A DNA stretch of 58,168 nucleotides from Haplosporangium gracile (GCA_015499985.1 JAAAUF010000145.1:1-58168), one strand, 5' to 3'. Counted from the stretch's first letter, positions 21,254 to 33,817 are shown. Numbers and translations are program-made. The notes: generated by a model not told the origin, from the letters alone.

Positions 21254-23616
21254 TTAATCAACAAGCTCGAACTGGACGGCCCAGAAAATGGTCTCGCCAT
21301 CCAGCGTCCTGCAAATGTATCGCACAGGCTGACCGCCAAGGTACTTGCGCACATTCATGCTCAGGCCCAACCGGATATCGAACGTATTAAAGTCCATATG
21401 GGGCGAAAAGAACTCGAATCCATGAACAACATCCGTCTTGAACGTAAAATCCTTGCGGTTCTGCTCCGTTTGGAAATGCTTACGACGCTGTGCTGTGGTC
21501 AAACTAGGCTTGCCAGGGAGGAAGAATGTCGTGTCCTCGTCCACATACTGGCGCCAAGGGCCAAGAGGCATACCCTCGTCGTTAAAGTTGTTTGTCTCTG
21601 CAACCCAGTCGGATGAGGTAGCCGATGACGAAAGAGATTCTGGCTGAGGGGTGCTGGGCGATGTGATAGAGAGTCCTTCGATTTGGCGAGTCTTATCTAA
21701 CTGATCGCTCGAGGCGCTCTTGTTCGAAGTGTAGTTGCTCAAGCTGTTGTTGCTGTCCTGTCTTGATGGGTTGTTGAAGCCGATCACCGAAGCTCTGTTT
21801 CCACGCTTGAGTTTACCCAAGAAGCCCCATGCATGCGAGACTGCACCTGTAACGGCGTTGTCGGTCATAGAGAAGGATCGAGTGATGTCGACAGAGGGGC
21901 GAGGGGTCAATGGGGGCGATGGAGGTCTGACGTCGCTAGGGCGCCACGCAGACATGGTGTTGATAGACGAGACCAAGGGGCTGAGAACCCAGGGTTTTCC
22001 ATCTTTGGTGAGCGAGGTTTGGACAACAGGGTCGATATACCGGCAGACCTTCAACATCATCTCGAATCCGTCAGGCAGCTCGACCGATCTGTCAAAATCC
22101 GTGCCAAAGTACACCTGCTGACCATCCCACTCCTTCTTGAAGCGACCTTCAATCTATAATTATGCAGGGGAGAGAGCCACAAAAGGTTAGTCGTCTTCTT
22201 GTCCTTGATTGCCGGGGTCATTTTCCTGTTTGCATATGTGCATATGCACGATCTTGGAGGGGGCGCCGTGCTAGATCCGAGAGGGGTGAATTGAGGACAG
22301 GAGGAGTTGGCTAATTTACCTGGAAGGAGAAGCGACGGTTGCGTCCCTTGAAGTAGTCCGAGTTGGTGATGGGGTCCGAACCGTCATTAGTGACACCGAC
22401 TGTGAGTGGAGGAATGCAAGTTAATTTGCAATATACAATTGTAGGTACGAGAGAAAGAAAGTAAAAAAGCAGAGGGCATCATTAGTGGACCTGACCTGAG
22501 TGCATGTGGATTGGATGTGTGGAGTGTGAATAAGAATAGAACCCAGCGATAGCGTTTCTCTGCATCCAAGAAACAAATGAATATTTTTTTTGAGAGCAAT
22601 TGGGGGTCCATGAAATGCTATTGTAGCCAGCCATGGAAAATCATATCGCCAGTCGGATGGATGGTCATGCCTTTCAGCCCTGTCACTTATTTGCTGTTTG
22701 CTTCGCTTTGGTATCATCCTTGTCTCCCTCAGCCCAAAGAGAAGAAGTTGGTTGGAATGGAATCCTTGGCATCGACTGCGCGAAAACTTGATGAGGTTTC
22801 TTTCATATGCAAGGTGTGAGCAAAACATTAAAATGGCACTTAGGAATGCTTTTGGGGTCGGACAAAGTGTCGACGAGCAGGCCAAGATTTGCCTAATTTG
22901 GTCTCTTTCTCGCTCACACCCAAGGCATCGATCCCTCCCCTCCCATCCGTATTGTCCGCAGTTCCGATGGCGATGGAGGAGATCCAAGTTGCAAAGAGTA
23001 TGAAAAGGGAAAGGCTACGAAGAAGACGGAGGAAAGGATGATAAAAAAAAAGAACTTATGATAACGAACAAGAAGTGAATTCTTTCAATGACTCTCTCTC
23101 ATTTTCTCGGCGATTATCGAGTTGTTCGATTCACATTCTTTCTCTGTCAAAAGAGGACCAAAGTAAAGTGAGGCTGATCGTGTGTCCTTCTTTTTATCCT
23201 TCTCGTTATTGTACTTTCAACTCCTGACTTTATCAAAGTTGTACCTGACCCCTGTTATTGCCGATGTTGATTTCCTTGTCTCTGTCTCCGTGAGCAAGCT
23301 GTAGGAAGATTATACAATGATGTATGGACAAATCTGCCAAAAATATCACCAGAGATCCACCCACCGGTCGAAAATAAGAGTTCAAAGGGGGGTGAAAAGG
23401 ACGAGAAAAGGGAGAAGAAAGATAAGGAGTGTTGTTGAATTGACGAGATAAAGACAAAAGAGAGTGTGAATTCTGCTTACCGAAGTCTTTGATACGGACG
23501 ACAGCGCGACCCTTGAAGTTGGGGGCATCGAACTCGATGGGCTGCAATTCGTCGTTGCAGTTGACGATAGCCAGATCGGTGTAGGTTCCACCGACGGAAA
23601 CTCGCAGCTTGACCAT
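21254..23616 (-). CDS. DUF1769 family protein
   Basis: The minus-strand exons are 23616..23481, 22399..22320 and 22153..21254, giving 371 residues. The junctions are phase 1 and phase 0. The start MVKLRVSVGGTYTDL and FDAPNFKGRAVVRIKDF, then GVTNDGSDPITNSDYFKG, IEGRFKKEWDGQQVYFGTDF and VLSPLVSSINTM are the hallmarks of DUF1769 (PF08588). Fission yeast Duc1 is a member as I recall, placed at the cell cortex. The C-terminal half carries a Ser-rich insertion (about residues 170-235) and then resumes conserved text (GPWRQYVDEDTTFFLPGKP). Biochemical function is unknown. Intron 1 is 1081 bp, the longest in the window. Confidence 0.82.
22400..23480 (-). other. Long first intron of the DUF1769 gene (1081 bp)
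   Basis: On the minus strand the donor is GTAAGC after codon 45 and the acceptor is CACTCACAG. No additional exon is needed, since the flanking protein text is continuous with the family. No RNA gene was recognised inside. Confidence 0.75.
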
Positions 23617-25189
23617 GGCGAATTAAAGTATGTGTTCGTGTGAGACCTTGACGAAAAAGTAAGAAAAGGAAAAACGAGGCAGCAAGTAGGCTCGTTCTTG
23701 TAGTTTCAGGAGTGTACGGAGAGGGACGAGGCGCAATAAGCGAAAGGACGGCGATGAGGCAGTTGTTGTGGAAAAGACAGAGAGATGAGTGAAAAGTGAA
23801 GACGAGATGAGGTGATGGATGAGAGGGAGACACGAAGAAAAGAAATCAACAAGAAACTAGTAGGGTCAAATAAAAATGCTCCAAAAGGGGGGGGGACAAG
23901 AAATCCGAATCAGGGCGGAAAGGGAGAGGGAGACTATTGTGTAAATGAGGAGAAAAGGTTAGGTGGATATGAGGATGGAGTGAGAGAGAGTGTGTGTAGA
24001 AGAAGAAGAAGAAGAAGAGTTAAAGGGCGTTATTGTTATAAAAAGTGAGAAAGGAGAAGAAGAAAGAAAAGAATAAAAAAGCGGACGAACTCGTCTCTTT
24101 TATCCTCCAGGGACGGCCAAGTCAAATAGTCAAATAAGCTTAAAAAAATCTCGCTTGGATATTATTTCGTCTTGGCCCTCTCCTCTCCGGCTGAGTAATG
24201 TGTGATGATGATGATTGCTGAGCCATACAAAGGGCCAGGCAGGTCGATGACGGGGTTTGCTGTAGATTTGGGTATACACACCCTACAAGCAAGAAAAAAA
24301 AATGAAGAGCCATGCGCAGCCTTCTTTCTCGCTCGCTCACTCAAAATTGAACAACATTGACATCTTTTTTTCTCTTACTTATTAATCGTCCAGCAGCAAA
24401 AGTACATTGGCCGTGTATGTAGTCGTCAGAGGGCACAAACAGGTAGCTAAAGTTAATTGCCATCTCCTCTCAAAGTTGCCAAGGGAGCATCACCCGCAAG
24501 AAAGAATTCGTTTTGATGTCATATTCCATCCCACATTGGGGCTTTTTTTTTATTTTCCTTGTCGTCGTCTGTCTCTTCCAAGAAGTGCCAAGGATTGCTG
24601 TTGTCTTGTGTGTCAATGGGCACTAGCTTCCGCCACAGCCAGTTATGCACACGCAATTTTTTTTTTCTTTCAATGAGCGATTTTTGCCTCGTTTTTGCCT
24701 TGTTTTTCACCCCCTTTGCCAATCCAGCTTCGGATCTGCCGCCATCTCAATCCTCTTTAGTCCTCTTTTCGCTTTCTTTTCTGATTTATGGACGCGATTG
24801 ATAAAAAGCAACAACATTGAGTCAATAGCGGATGGGAAGTGGACGACCGGGTCAAGAAAGATAACAGATGCGACCCGAAAACATGCGCGAAGGAGAAACA
24901 AACAAGAGAGACAGAGAGGGACGAGCGATAATGAAAGAAAGAGGCACACAGTGACCAAAAAACAAAGGCGTTCCTTGACCAAAACGACGAATGAAGGGGT
25001 ATAGTGGTCGTGAATGTGATAATAGTAGTAATCAAGATGCAAACGATCGTGGTCCATCCAAAGACAGCACGTTGACAAAAGTCCGTCTAGGTCTGACAGT
25101 CAAATAGTCAAAGGTGCAATAGCGGATATGCGCATGCCTGTTCATGACACCCGTTGATTTGCTGCACTGACGACCCTTTTGTTTTAGCA
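23617..25189. other. Spacer upstream of the DUF1769 gene (1.6 kb)
   Basis: The part at 23780-24080 is purine-rich on plus, that is pyrimidine-rich on the coding minus strand, and includes an AAG microsatellite at 23999..24019. This is the likely promoter/leader. The rest, to the Helitron relic, shows no convincing gene. Confidence 0.45.
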
Positions 25190-26700
25190 TAAAGTTCGGA
25201 GCCCACGTCGGAACACGCGGTCTGGTCAAGCTGTCAGATAAGAACGTCAAGATGAAACCTGAGGAGAAACAAAAAACATTGAATGCTTGGGACTAGCTGA
25301 AGCAAAACCACCCGTTGATAAAACAGATGGATGTCGATGAACCTAGCGACTTGATGAACGCTACTGAGAAAGTAGTTGACAGGGAGCCAGAATCAAATGA
25401 ACGAAGGGACGTCAACGAGTCGGGGTTTCGTTCGTGCCACATGGGACCAGTTGGCACCGGTAGTCCAAGGACGGCAGATGAGGCGAATAATCTAGACAAC
25501 ATGGCTACTGGAATTCTAGGACGTGATCAGGAACTTGTCAAGTACTCAAACCCATACCTTCTGGGACATTCCTTTCCTACACTCTATCCTGAAGGTCGAG
25601 GATTCTTTTCAAAGGGACATGGTATCGTCGAGGTTGATAAAATTCAGAGTGTACAATTTAATAATGGTAAGCTTGGTACTCTTAGGGAGTCTCTAGACAA
25701 GTGGCTCTAAGGCAAGGGCTGTAACTGATCGATTCAGGTCTTGAAACGTTAGATAATAATGATAATCACTTGGTGGACCGGAATGAAAACGATGAAGAAG
25801 ACGTTGAAGGATATGTGTCATGGTCGGATTCTGATGGCGAAGAAAATGATGAGGGCGATAAAAGCGAAGGTAATACTCGTATCTGAATGCAAAGAAGATA
25901 GGCCGCCGCACGCCACAAACGGCTAATCAACATCTCAATCTCTACCAGACGAAATCGAGACTGATATTGGAGGTGGTGAATCCAAGTACAGCAAAAACAC
26001 GATCAAGAGCTATGCCAAGTTTCGCTTGCTGAATGTGAATAGACGCTGGGATCGAAATATCAAGTTTATCCTGATGATGTTCGATTGGATGCAGAAATCT
26101 GCGATTTTTAGTTATCAGATGCGCCTCGCCCCACTCAAGCCTATAATGTCTTGGAACGCTCGAATAACGATCAAAGTATGTATTATCTGAATGTGAAACT
26201 CGTAAGAGAGGGAGTTACCAACTATTTTGCTCGAAAAACGCTGATCATGCCTTATACCGGATAATAGAGACAAAGTACCGGGAATCTCAAACCGTTGCCA
26301 TTCCTCCGTTTATCCGAACGGGTGTCAAGTACAAGAGTTTGTTGTATCAGAATTTCTTGTCCCTTTTCAAAGAATTTGGCACCCCGGAGTTATTCGGAGC
26401 GTTCGCTTGTAACGACCGAAGTGCAGGTCAAGTCGCCGTTGCCGAGCATTTTGGTGATCCAGGAGCCAAAACATACGACGATCCTGTTCTCTTTACGATG
26501 CACTAGAAGAGGCAGTGGAATCGTTTCCGGAACTGGGTTGTGAGAACCAGAAAGGGTCAGCCGGGATAGGCAGAAAGACGAGTCAGAGGTGCTCAAGCGT
26601 GGTACTGGGTATTCGAATTGCAGGACCGAGGAACCCCACATACTCAATTTTGTATTTGGACAAAGAACAGTATCGAGCAAATGATAGACGATGGAATCAT
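25190..26700 (+). mobile_element. Decayed Helitron: Rep/helitron-helicase-like N-terminal region
   Basis: Protein text typical of fungal Helitrons runs over four pieces: about 25190..25666, 25738..25869, 25949..26175 and 26270..26700. They are separated by credible GT-AG introns (71, 79 and 94 bp). Landmarks are WLKQNHPL-type text with TAG replacing the expected Trp, YLLGHSFPTLYPEGRG, KSYAKFRLLNVNRRWDRN, then ACNDRSAGQVAVAEHFGDPG. In-frame TAG codons occur at about 25294, 26504..26506 and 26567..26569. The Rep HUH motif reads H-T-Q (26639..26647) where active elements have H-T-H. The SF1 helicase half is missing; text stops where a 15-bp tandem repeat begins. The copy is inactive. Exact termini were not found. 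Confidence 0.75.
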
Positions 26701-26760
26701 CAGTTGCACGCTGTTCAGTTGCACGCTGTTCAGTTGCACGCTGTTCAGTTGCACGCTGCA
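26701..26760 (+). repeat. Four tandem copies of a 15-bp unit
   Basis: The unit cagttgcacgctgtt repeats four times; the last copy ends in gca. It begins exactly where recognisable Helitron Rep text (IISCTL) ends. It therefore marks either the truncation point or an expansion inside the dead gene. Confidence 0.9.
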
Positions 26761-26992
26761 GCAGGTGAATGAGAAGACCAAGCACTAGTTCTCAAACACC
26801 AAATTCACAAATGCACTGCGTACTGCAATCCCACACCTGGAAGTCCCTGTCGCCTCAAAGTTCCCTAGGCCTCCTAGCAGTCGTACATATCTCAGTGAGC
26901 CTCCCACGACGCAATAAATTTCTTATTAACGATGTAACGTGCAATGTTCGTTTCTTGTTCCACATCACCCTCTCCATGCCTCCTTGAACACA

Positions 26993-27511
26993 ATGGGTGT
27001 CAAGTACGCGTGGCAGCTACTGCGCAATAAAAAGCTTGTCCCCGATTCCCAAGCCAACGTCTCATTCGTCTCGACCGTCTCCAAGATCCGCGTTGACGTC
27101 TGCTCCACCCACAACACATCCATTCGATACTATTATAGCAACTCCACCGACCTTAATGCGCATGGGAACCTGGAGCGGTTGCTACTCAAGATTGGCGACA
27201 AGGATAAAATGAAATTTTACATCGATGGCCTGCCAGCAGCGGAGAAGAAGCAAACGCACGCCAAGCGCCACCAAGGCCGCCAGAGGCCCTGATCAAGGCT
27301 GCTGCTGCTGTCTCCAACCTCGAATCGCGCCTTGCCGAAGGGAAGCGCATCCGCAAACTCCACCTCACCGGCGCCAACAAACACTTGTGACAGGCTTTCC
27401 ATTGGTCACTCGAGGACCGCATGTCGTTTGTCGGGTACATGGTCAATAAGAGCCACAACATTGTGCTCTGCCCGACAGAGTCTGATGTTCTCATTGCCAT
27501 CCTTCAAAATA
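26993..27511 (+). pseudogene. PIN-domain-like (FEN1/XPG-type fold) protein, broken
   Basis: From the ATG at 26993 the frame reads MGVKYAWQLLRNKKLVPDS, then SIRYYYSNSTDLNAHGNLER and MKFYIDGLPAAEK. This resembles an expanded family of PIN/FEN1-like proteins that I recall from Mortierella-type fungi. A one-base loss near 27283 shifts the frame. The text continues with ALIKAAAAVSNLESRL, meets a TGA at 27388..27390, then goes on with WSLEDRMSFVGYMVNK and LCPTESDVLIA, the XPG-I-like acidic motif region. It stops at about 27511, so the C-terminal half is gone. Intact relatives are presumed structure-specific nucleases or inactive homologues. Family assignment rests on memory of the motif pattern. 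Confidence 0.55.
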
Positions 27512-28148
27512 CCTCTCTCGTTCGTCCTTTTTTCCTTTTTCATCAAAATCACTATCTGTCCTCTTTGTCTATCTACCTGAGCCTAACACCAAATCTCCCC
27601 CTCCCTTCCCCCCTTTCAATCGCTTGTCGCTCTACCTCCAACCATAACAACTTTCGATTCAGCGCTTCCCAAGCGCGCCACCAACTTGACCAAATGTCTT
27701 AATGAGTCAACAGTCACGTTCACACCTTGAAAAAAAAGTTCTTCCATCACCCTCACCTTCCACAACTTCCATTGCGCCAACTCATCTCAACTCCCACCAA
27801 AACGACGGCACCTTAGTGTTCGTACCCAGACGCAAGAACTGCGACACGATGACCCACTGCTTCATATTTCATCTGTTCCCTTTTTTACGCCACACGCTTA
27901 TGCAAGTTGAAGCCCATATGTACTCTACTGGAAATATCTGAGGGCTGTAACACCATATGAGAGCTCCATTGCTCCATTCCGTAAATAGCCTCATGAAATA
28001 AACCGATATAATCTTTCATTTTCGCCTCAGAACATCTTCTTCATCTTTCTTTTATATCTATTCTTCACTTTTCACACTACTGTACTGCACTGTCCTCATC
28101 TTGTCGCTTCTCAACGTAAAAAATTCTTCAATTGATTTTATATATACC
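27512..28148. other. Promoter region of the ABCC gene
   Basis: This 637-bp stretch holds no recognised gene. A pyrimidine-rich segment lies at about 27520-27660, and AT-rich DNA precedes the ATG at 28149. Confidence 0.4.
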
Positions 28149-31100
28149 ATGGACCGATCAAGCAGGTTCTGTGGACAGGACTCCGAAGGGTGGGTAAGGT
28201 TCAGTCTGATGTTTTGCTTATTTGTGTTTTTGTTTGGGAGCAATTGTTTTTCTGTGGACATCACATTCTTATCAGATGTACATTCCGTTTTGTCTGTTCG
28301 TTTTTCTTAGGGACCATTGAACCCTGATCGGACGGACTTTACGCTCTGCTTCGAATACAGGTATGATCGCTTTATTCAGACCGAACATTAGTGATGGCAA
28401 AACACACATACACACACAGATCACCCGAGCTAATTATTTACTTGCAACTTTCCTTTGTGCGCAGCATCTACTCTATATTGGCGATTGTAGCTCTTCTAGT
28501 CTTTGCAGCACGAATCCGATATCTGCGCACTGCATGTAAACCACATCAGTTTGGACGGACAGCTTGGATCTACTGGCCATCTCAGGCCATCATGGCGCTG
28601 CTGGCGTTGACATTGACTGCCCAGACGACACAAGGCGCAGTAAGCGGGACCAACACTTCTGACAAACTCCTGGGAATAATCTTGACAGCAGTCGCATGGG
28701 TAATAAATGCTCAAATTTGGAAATAATTGCGCAAAAGATGGTCCATAAATCGATTCGTAATCCATCTGTGTCTCCATGGCTAACACACTTTTCTGTTCTG
28801 TTTCTATATAATAGGCCTGTGCAGTGGTACTCAACTATAACGAACACAAGTTCGCCATCCGGTCTTCAGACTTGCTGGTCATCTTCTTCACTTTATCCAT
28901 CGTTGCCGCTACCATCTTCCTGCATACTCTCTTGGAAGCGGGACAAGGGGTACAGTCAACAGAGACGCGGTTCACCATCACCTACCTTGTGCTCTTGACA
29001 CTCGGCCTGGTGGTCGAGACATGGCCAAGGGGATCAACTCGAGTGCAGCAGTTGAGTGGTGCACAAGCATGGAACAAGGCCAACTTCTTTTCGCGAATGA
29101 GTCAGCACTACTTTCAGCCTATCGTCTCATTGGCCGCCAAACAAAAAATGCTTTTGCCCTCTGATGTTGTCAATCAATTGCCAGAGGAGAACAAGACGGA
29201 GAATGGATACGCTCGGCTATCGGTGATTTGGAATAGGGAAACAAAGCGGTACTACGACAAGGTCCGCGCAGCCGGAGGAGCGGCCAATCCGGAAGCGGTC
29301 AAAAAGATCAAGAAACCCTCGCTCATGCTTGCCATCATTCAAGCCCACCGGAGAGACCTTGTCCCCGTCGTTGCGGCCAAAATCATCATTCCCTTCCTCG
29401 ACTACCTCTCGCCTGCACTCTTGGGCCTCCTTCTGGACTACATTCAAGGACCCTCCACCTCAGATCCAGAATCGGTCACTGCTGCTTTGTCCTCCTCGCC
29501 TGCCAAATCCGCCACGGAGGAGAAGCCTTTTGGGTATGGTGTTCTTTTGGCGTTTGGCATTTTCTTTGCAAGGTGTGCCGCCTCTGCCCTATATACCGAT
29601 TATCTTCGACGAGTTTTTATCTCTTGTGCACAGGCAAAGGCAACTCTGACTTCCATGATCTACCGCAAGGTACTTGTGCTGTCACCCGATGCCAGGCGCA
29701 AATCCTCGACAGGAGCGATCTTGAACCACATGTCGGTCGATGCTGTGCAGTGGGAGGAAGGATTCGACTATCTCGCACTTTGGATCACTCTCCCCTTTGA
29801 CTTTTCGATCTGCTTTTACATGCGTAAGTATTTTTTTTTTAGTGTTACGTCGATCTGGTTGGTAGCACGTATAAATCACCGTTACTAACACTAAGTTTAA
29901 TCCTGCCCTTCATTATTTCTAGTGTATCAACTTTTGGGTTGGAGCTTCTTGGCAGGAGTGTTCACAATCGTAGCGTTTATTCCATTCCAGTCTTGGCGAG
30001 CAAAGGTCTTTGAGGGGTTGGAGGAGGAAAGATTGAAGGCCACAGATGAGCGCGTTCGTCTTTCAACCGAGATCCTGTCCAGCATCAAAATTGTCAAGCT
30101 CTATGGATGGGAGGCTGCGTTCAAGAGCAAGATCCTTGAGGCCAGAAGAGCGGAGCTCAACATTATGAAGAAGATGGGTGCGCTCGAAGCTGTGATGACT
30201 TTGGTGTTTGCGTCGACGTCTACCATTGTCACCTTTGTCACCTTTGCGACATATGTGACCCTTGGTCATGGTGTGTTGACACCCAAAATTGTCTTTGTCA
30301 GTTTGACCCTCTTTGACTTGCTGCACGATCCTGTTAGTCGACTTGCCGAAGGGTACGTTCGTTAATACTTTTATTTACCACGTTTTTTGTGCACACACTG
30401 ACATTAAGGATCATCGACCTTGACACTAATACTTTTACTTCCTTTTCCTTTGGCGGATGAAGAACTGAAGAGACGATTGCCTTGGTAGTGGCGACAAAAC
30501 GTATTCAACGATTCTTGATGCGGGAGGAAATCGACAGCACCCAGGTGCAGCACGAAAAGTACAATGGGAATTCTGATGCGCCAGTGGTGGAAATCAATGA
30601 CGCCACCTTAGCATGGACATCAGGCAAGGAGCCAGACTGGGTCGACGATGCTGCGGACGAGAATGAAGAGGAAGACGATAATGCAGAGGAGGGTGGTGGA
30701 CCTGGTGACCAACAGCCGCTCCTGTCAAACCAAGAAGGCGCTGTCGACGAGAACGTGGGCAACAACAGCTCTACGCCACCAAAACCGACCCTTCGCAATA
30801 TTACCCTCTCAGTCAAAAACAAGTCGCTTACTGCAGTCGTAGGACGTGTCGGACAGGGCAAGTCGTCGCTTCTCAACGCGATCATCGGTGAGATGTATAA
30901 GCAGGAGGGTACCCTCCTCGTCCGAGGCCGAGTCGCCTATGTCCCTCAGCAGGCGTTCATCATCAATACGACTGTCCGGGACAACATTGTTTTTGGAAAC
31001 CTCTTTGACCAGGAAAGATACCGCCGCGTTCTGACGGCATGTGGACTAGACCCTGATCTGGACTTGTTGCCTGCTGGTGACATGACGGAGATTGGTGAGC

Positions 31101-33710
31101 GTGGTATTAACCTTTCTGGAGGGCAGAAGCAGCGAGTCTCACTGGCGAGAGCGACCTACGATAATGCCGATATTTACTTGCTGGACGATCCTCTGAGTGC
31201 TGTTGATGCACATGTGGATAGGCATCTTTGGGACAACCTGATCGGGCCTAATGGTTTACTCAAGAGCAAAACTCGCATTTTGGTCACGCATGGAATCCAT
31301 CATCTCGATCTTGTAGACCAGATTGTGGTAATGGGGGATGGCGGGATTGCCGAGCTGGGTCAGTACGAAGAGCTTGTGGCGGCAAAGAAGTCATTCTACC
31401 AGTTGATGAAGGAGTTTTCTGCCAAGCATTCGAGAAAGCGCAAAGGAAGCCATGCTCCCGTCGATGGCTCGACCTCCGAGTTTGCGGCCGTCTACTCCAC
31501 CACCATTGTCGATGGTGAGATCATTGAGACTGACTCTGCTGCGGGATCGAATCTGGATTCGGACGTTGCGACCGTAGAGGAAGACGGCGCTGCTGCTGCT
31601 GGAACCGTGACGAAGGCTGACGATGGAGAGTATGACGGAGAGGAGGAGGACGAGCTGATTGCAGAGGAAATCATGAAGAGAGGAGGAGTCGAGATGGGAC
31701 TTGTGAAGACCTATGCCAAGGCCAGCGGTCTCAAGACCGCGTTGACGGTGGCAGTGCTCATTATCCTGGGCGAGGCCTGTACGGTTGCGACAAATCTTTG
31801 GCTCAAGTACTGGGTGGATAGGTCTAAGGAGGAGCTTGCGGCGTCGATTGGCATATTCCTGGCAGGACTCTTGGCTTTTGCAGTCCTTTACGTTGCGGTG
31901 CATATGATCTACATCTACCTAGCCTTCTCTATTGCGCGTATTCGGGCTTCTGAGCTTATCCATCGCAATTTGGTCACCACCATTCTCCGGTTGCCCATGA
32001 GGTATGACCACCTTTTGTTTTGAATTGTGCTATGAAAAAGAGGTTCGCCGAGAGAGAGCAATTCTCATAAGCTAACCACCGCTTTTTGTTTTAACTGCTA
32101 ATAGTTTCTACGACACCACACCCCTGGGACGTATTATCAACCGCTTGTCTGGGGACTGTTACAGTATCGACGAACATTTGCCGTGGAAGTTTTTGGATTT
32201 AGGCTATCTCCTGTCGGCCGTGATCTCAACATTAGCGATCATCATTTTTTCAACTCCAGCGTTCATCTTTATCATTCCGTTCATTGCGGCGGGATTCTAC
32301 ATAATCTCTGACTATTACCTTTGGGCAGTTCGATCCCTCAAGCGCTTTAATTCCGTCTCAGTCTCGCCCATCTACCAGCACTTTGACCAGACTTTGCACG
32401 GTGTGACGACCATCCGTGCCATGTCGGTCCAAGAACGCTTTATTGACGAGAATGCGAAACGGACCAACTACAACGCCAACGCCTACGTCTCCTACTCGTT
32501 CTGTAATCGCTGGGTCGATATTCGCCTGCAGTGGCTCAGTTCTACAATTGTCCTTTCGATTGCCCTCTTTGGAGTCTTTGGACGGTACGCGATCGATGCG
32601 AGTGTGTTGGGTCTGTCGATGAGCTTTGCGATAAGGATCACGGACTGTGTGATGTGGCTCTGTAGGGATTTCTCTGAATGGCAGTCGCATCTGATTGCTA
32701 TTGAGCGTGTTCAAGAGTACACGGACAAGCATACCGAGGCTCCCGAGTTGACTTCCAAGGTGGTTCCTGACTTATGGCCTGCCCAGGGACGCGTTGTCTT
32801 TAGGGACTATTCGACGAGGTATCGGGAGAGGTTGGACTTGGTCCTGAAGCATTTGTCGTTCGAGATTAAGCCGCATGAGAAGATTGGGATTGTGGGGCGG
32901 ACGGGAGCTGGCAAGTCGTCCTTGACGTTGGCGTTGTTCCGGATCGTTGAGGCTGCGAATAGTCCTTGGGCGAAAGCGAGTGATAATTCGGGATCTCATG
33001 ACAGGAAGAGTACAAGTACGGAAGGCAATGATGATAGCGATGATTCGGACGAGTACGAGCCACTTCTTGGCACGTCATCTGGTGTGGGTAATACTGCCGT
33101 CAGAGAGGACGAGGAAATTGACGGAGGGGCGATCGAGATTGACGGTGTTGACATTTCAACCTTGGGACTTACAGATCTGCGCAAGCATCTGGCGATTATC
33201 CCTCAGGACCCGACTCTCTTTGTAGGTACGATCCGCGACAACCTCGATCCATTCCAAGAGCTCACGGACGCCGATCTGTGGGAGGCCCTTGAACGCGCCC
33301 ACCTCAAAGACTTTATCCATTCGCTCCCAGGAGGATCAGGACTAGGCGCGGAGGTAGCGCAGAACGGCGAGAACTTTTCGGTCGGCCAACGATCGCTGAT
33401 CTGTCTTGCCCGTGCGCTGCTTCGGAAATCCAAGATTCTAATCCTGGACGAGGCGACCGCCGCGGTGGATGTGGAGACGGACGAGTTGATCCAACGGACG
33501 ATCCGGGAAGAGTTCAAGGACCGGACGGTGTTGACGATTGCGCATAGGATCAAGACTGTGATGGATTCCGATCGGATTCTAGTAATGGATCAGGGGCGGG
33601 TTGTTGAGTTTGAGGCGCCAGGGGTGTTGCTACAAAGGGCCGAGTCGGTGTTCTTTAGGCTTGCTCAGGAGGCTGGTGAGATTGCTACACCTCTTTCTCC
33701 TACTTCTTAG
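28149..33710 (+). CDS. ABC transporter, subfamily C (MRP/cadmium factor type), full length
   Basis: The seven exons are 28149..28193, 28311..28360, 28465..28699, 28815..29823, 29923..30352, 30463..32001 and 32105..33710; the product is 1637 residues. The short first exons rebuild the MRP N-terminus (FCGQDSEGWGPLNPDR). TMD0, TMD1 and NBD1 follow: Walker A GRVGQGKSSLL near residue 717, signature LSGGQKQR, Walker B YLLDDPLSAVD. TMD2 and NBD2 come next: Walker A GRTGAGKSSL near 1367, signature SVGQRSLICLARALL, Walker B LILDEATAAVD. Members export glutathione, glucuronide or metal conjugates, often into the vacuole. NBD1 has Asp where the catalytic Glu follows Walker B, the usual ABCC asymmetry. 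Acidic insertions precede NBD1 and split NBD2. The substrate is unknown. Confidence 0.93.
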
Positions 33711-33791
33711 GCCAAGCACAACAACGCCTCGTTCTCTAACCACTACATCTTAGGGAATGAAATGACAAGAAGAAGAAAAGGGGAGAAACGA

Positions 33792-33817
<26 letters not shown>
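33792..33817 (+). repeat. CT microsatellite
   Basis: Thirteen CT units in the 3' region of the ABCC gene. Confidence 0.85.

Noticed and set aside
28391..28726. Start of the ABCC gene at an internal ATG near 28391 or 28592
   Set aside because: Two short upstream exons rebuild the conserved MRP N-terminus in phase, so 28149 is the better start.
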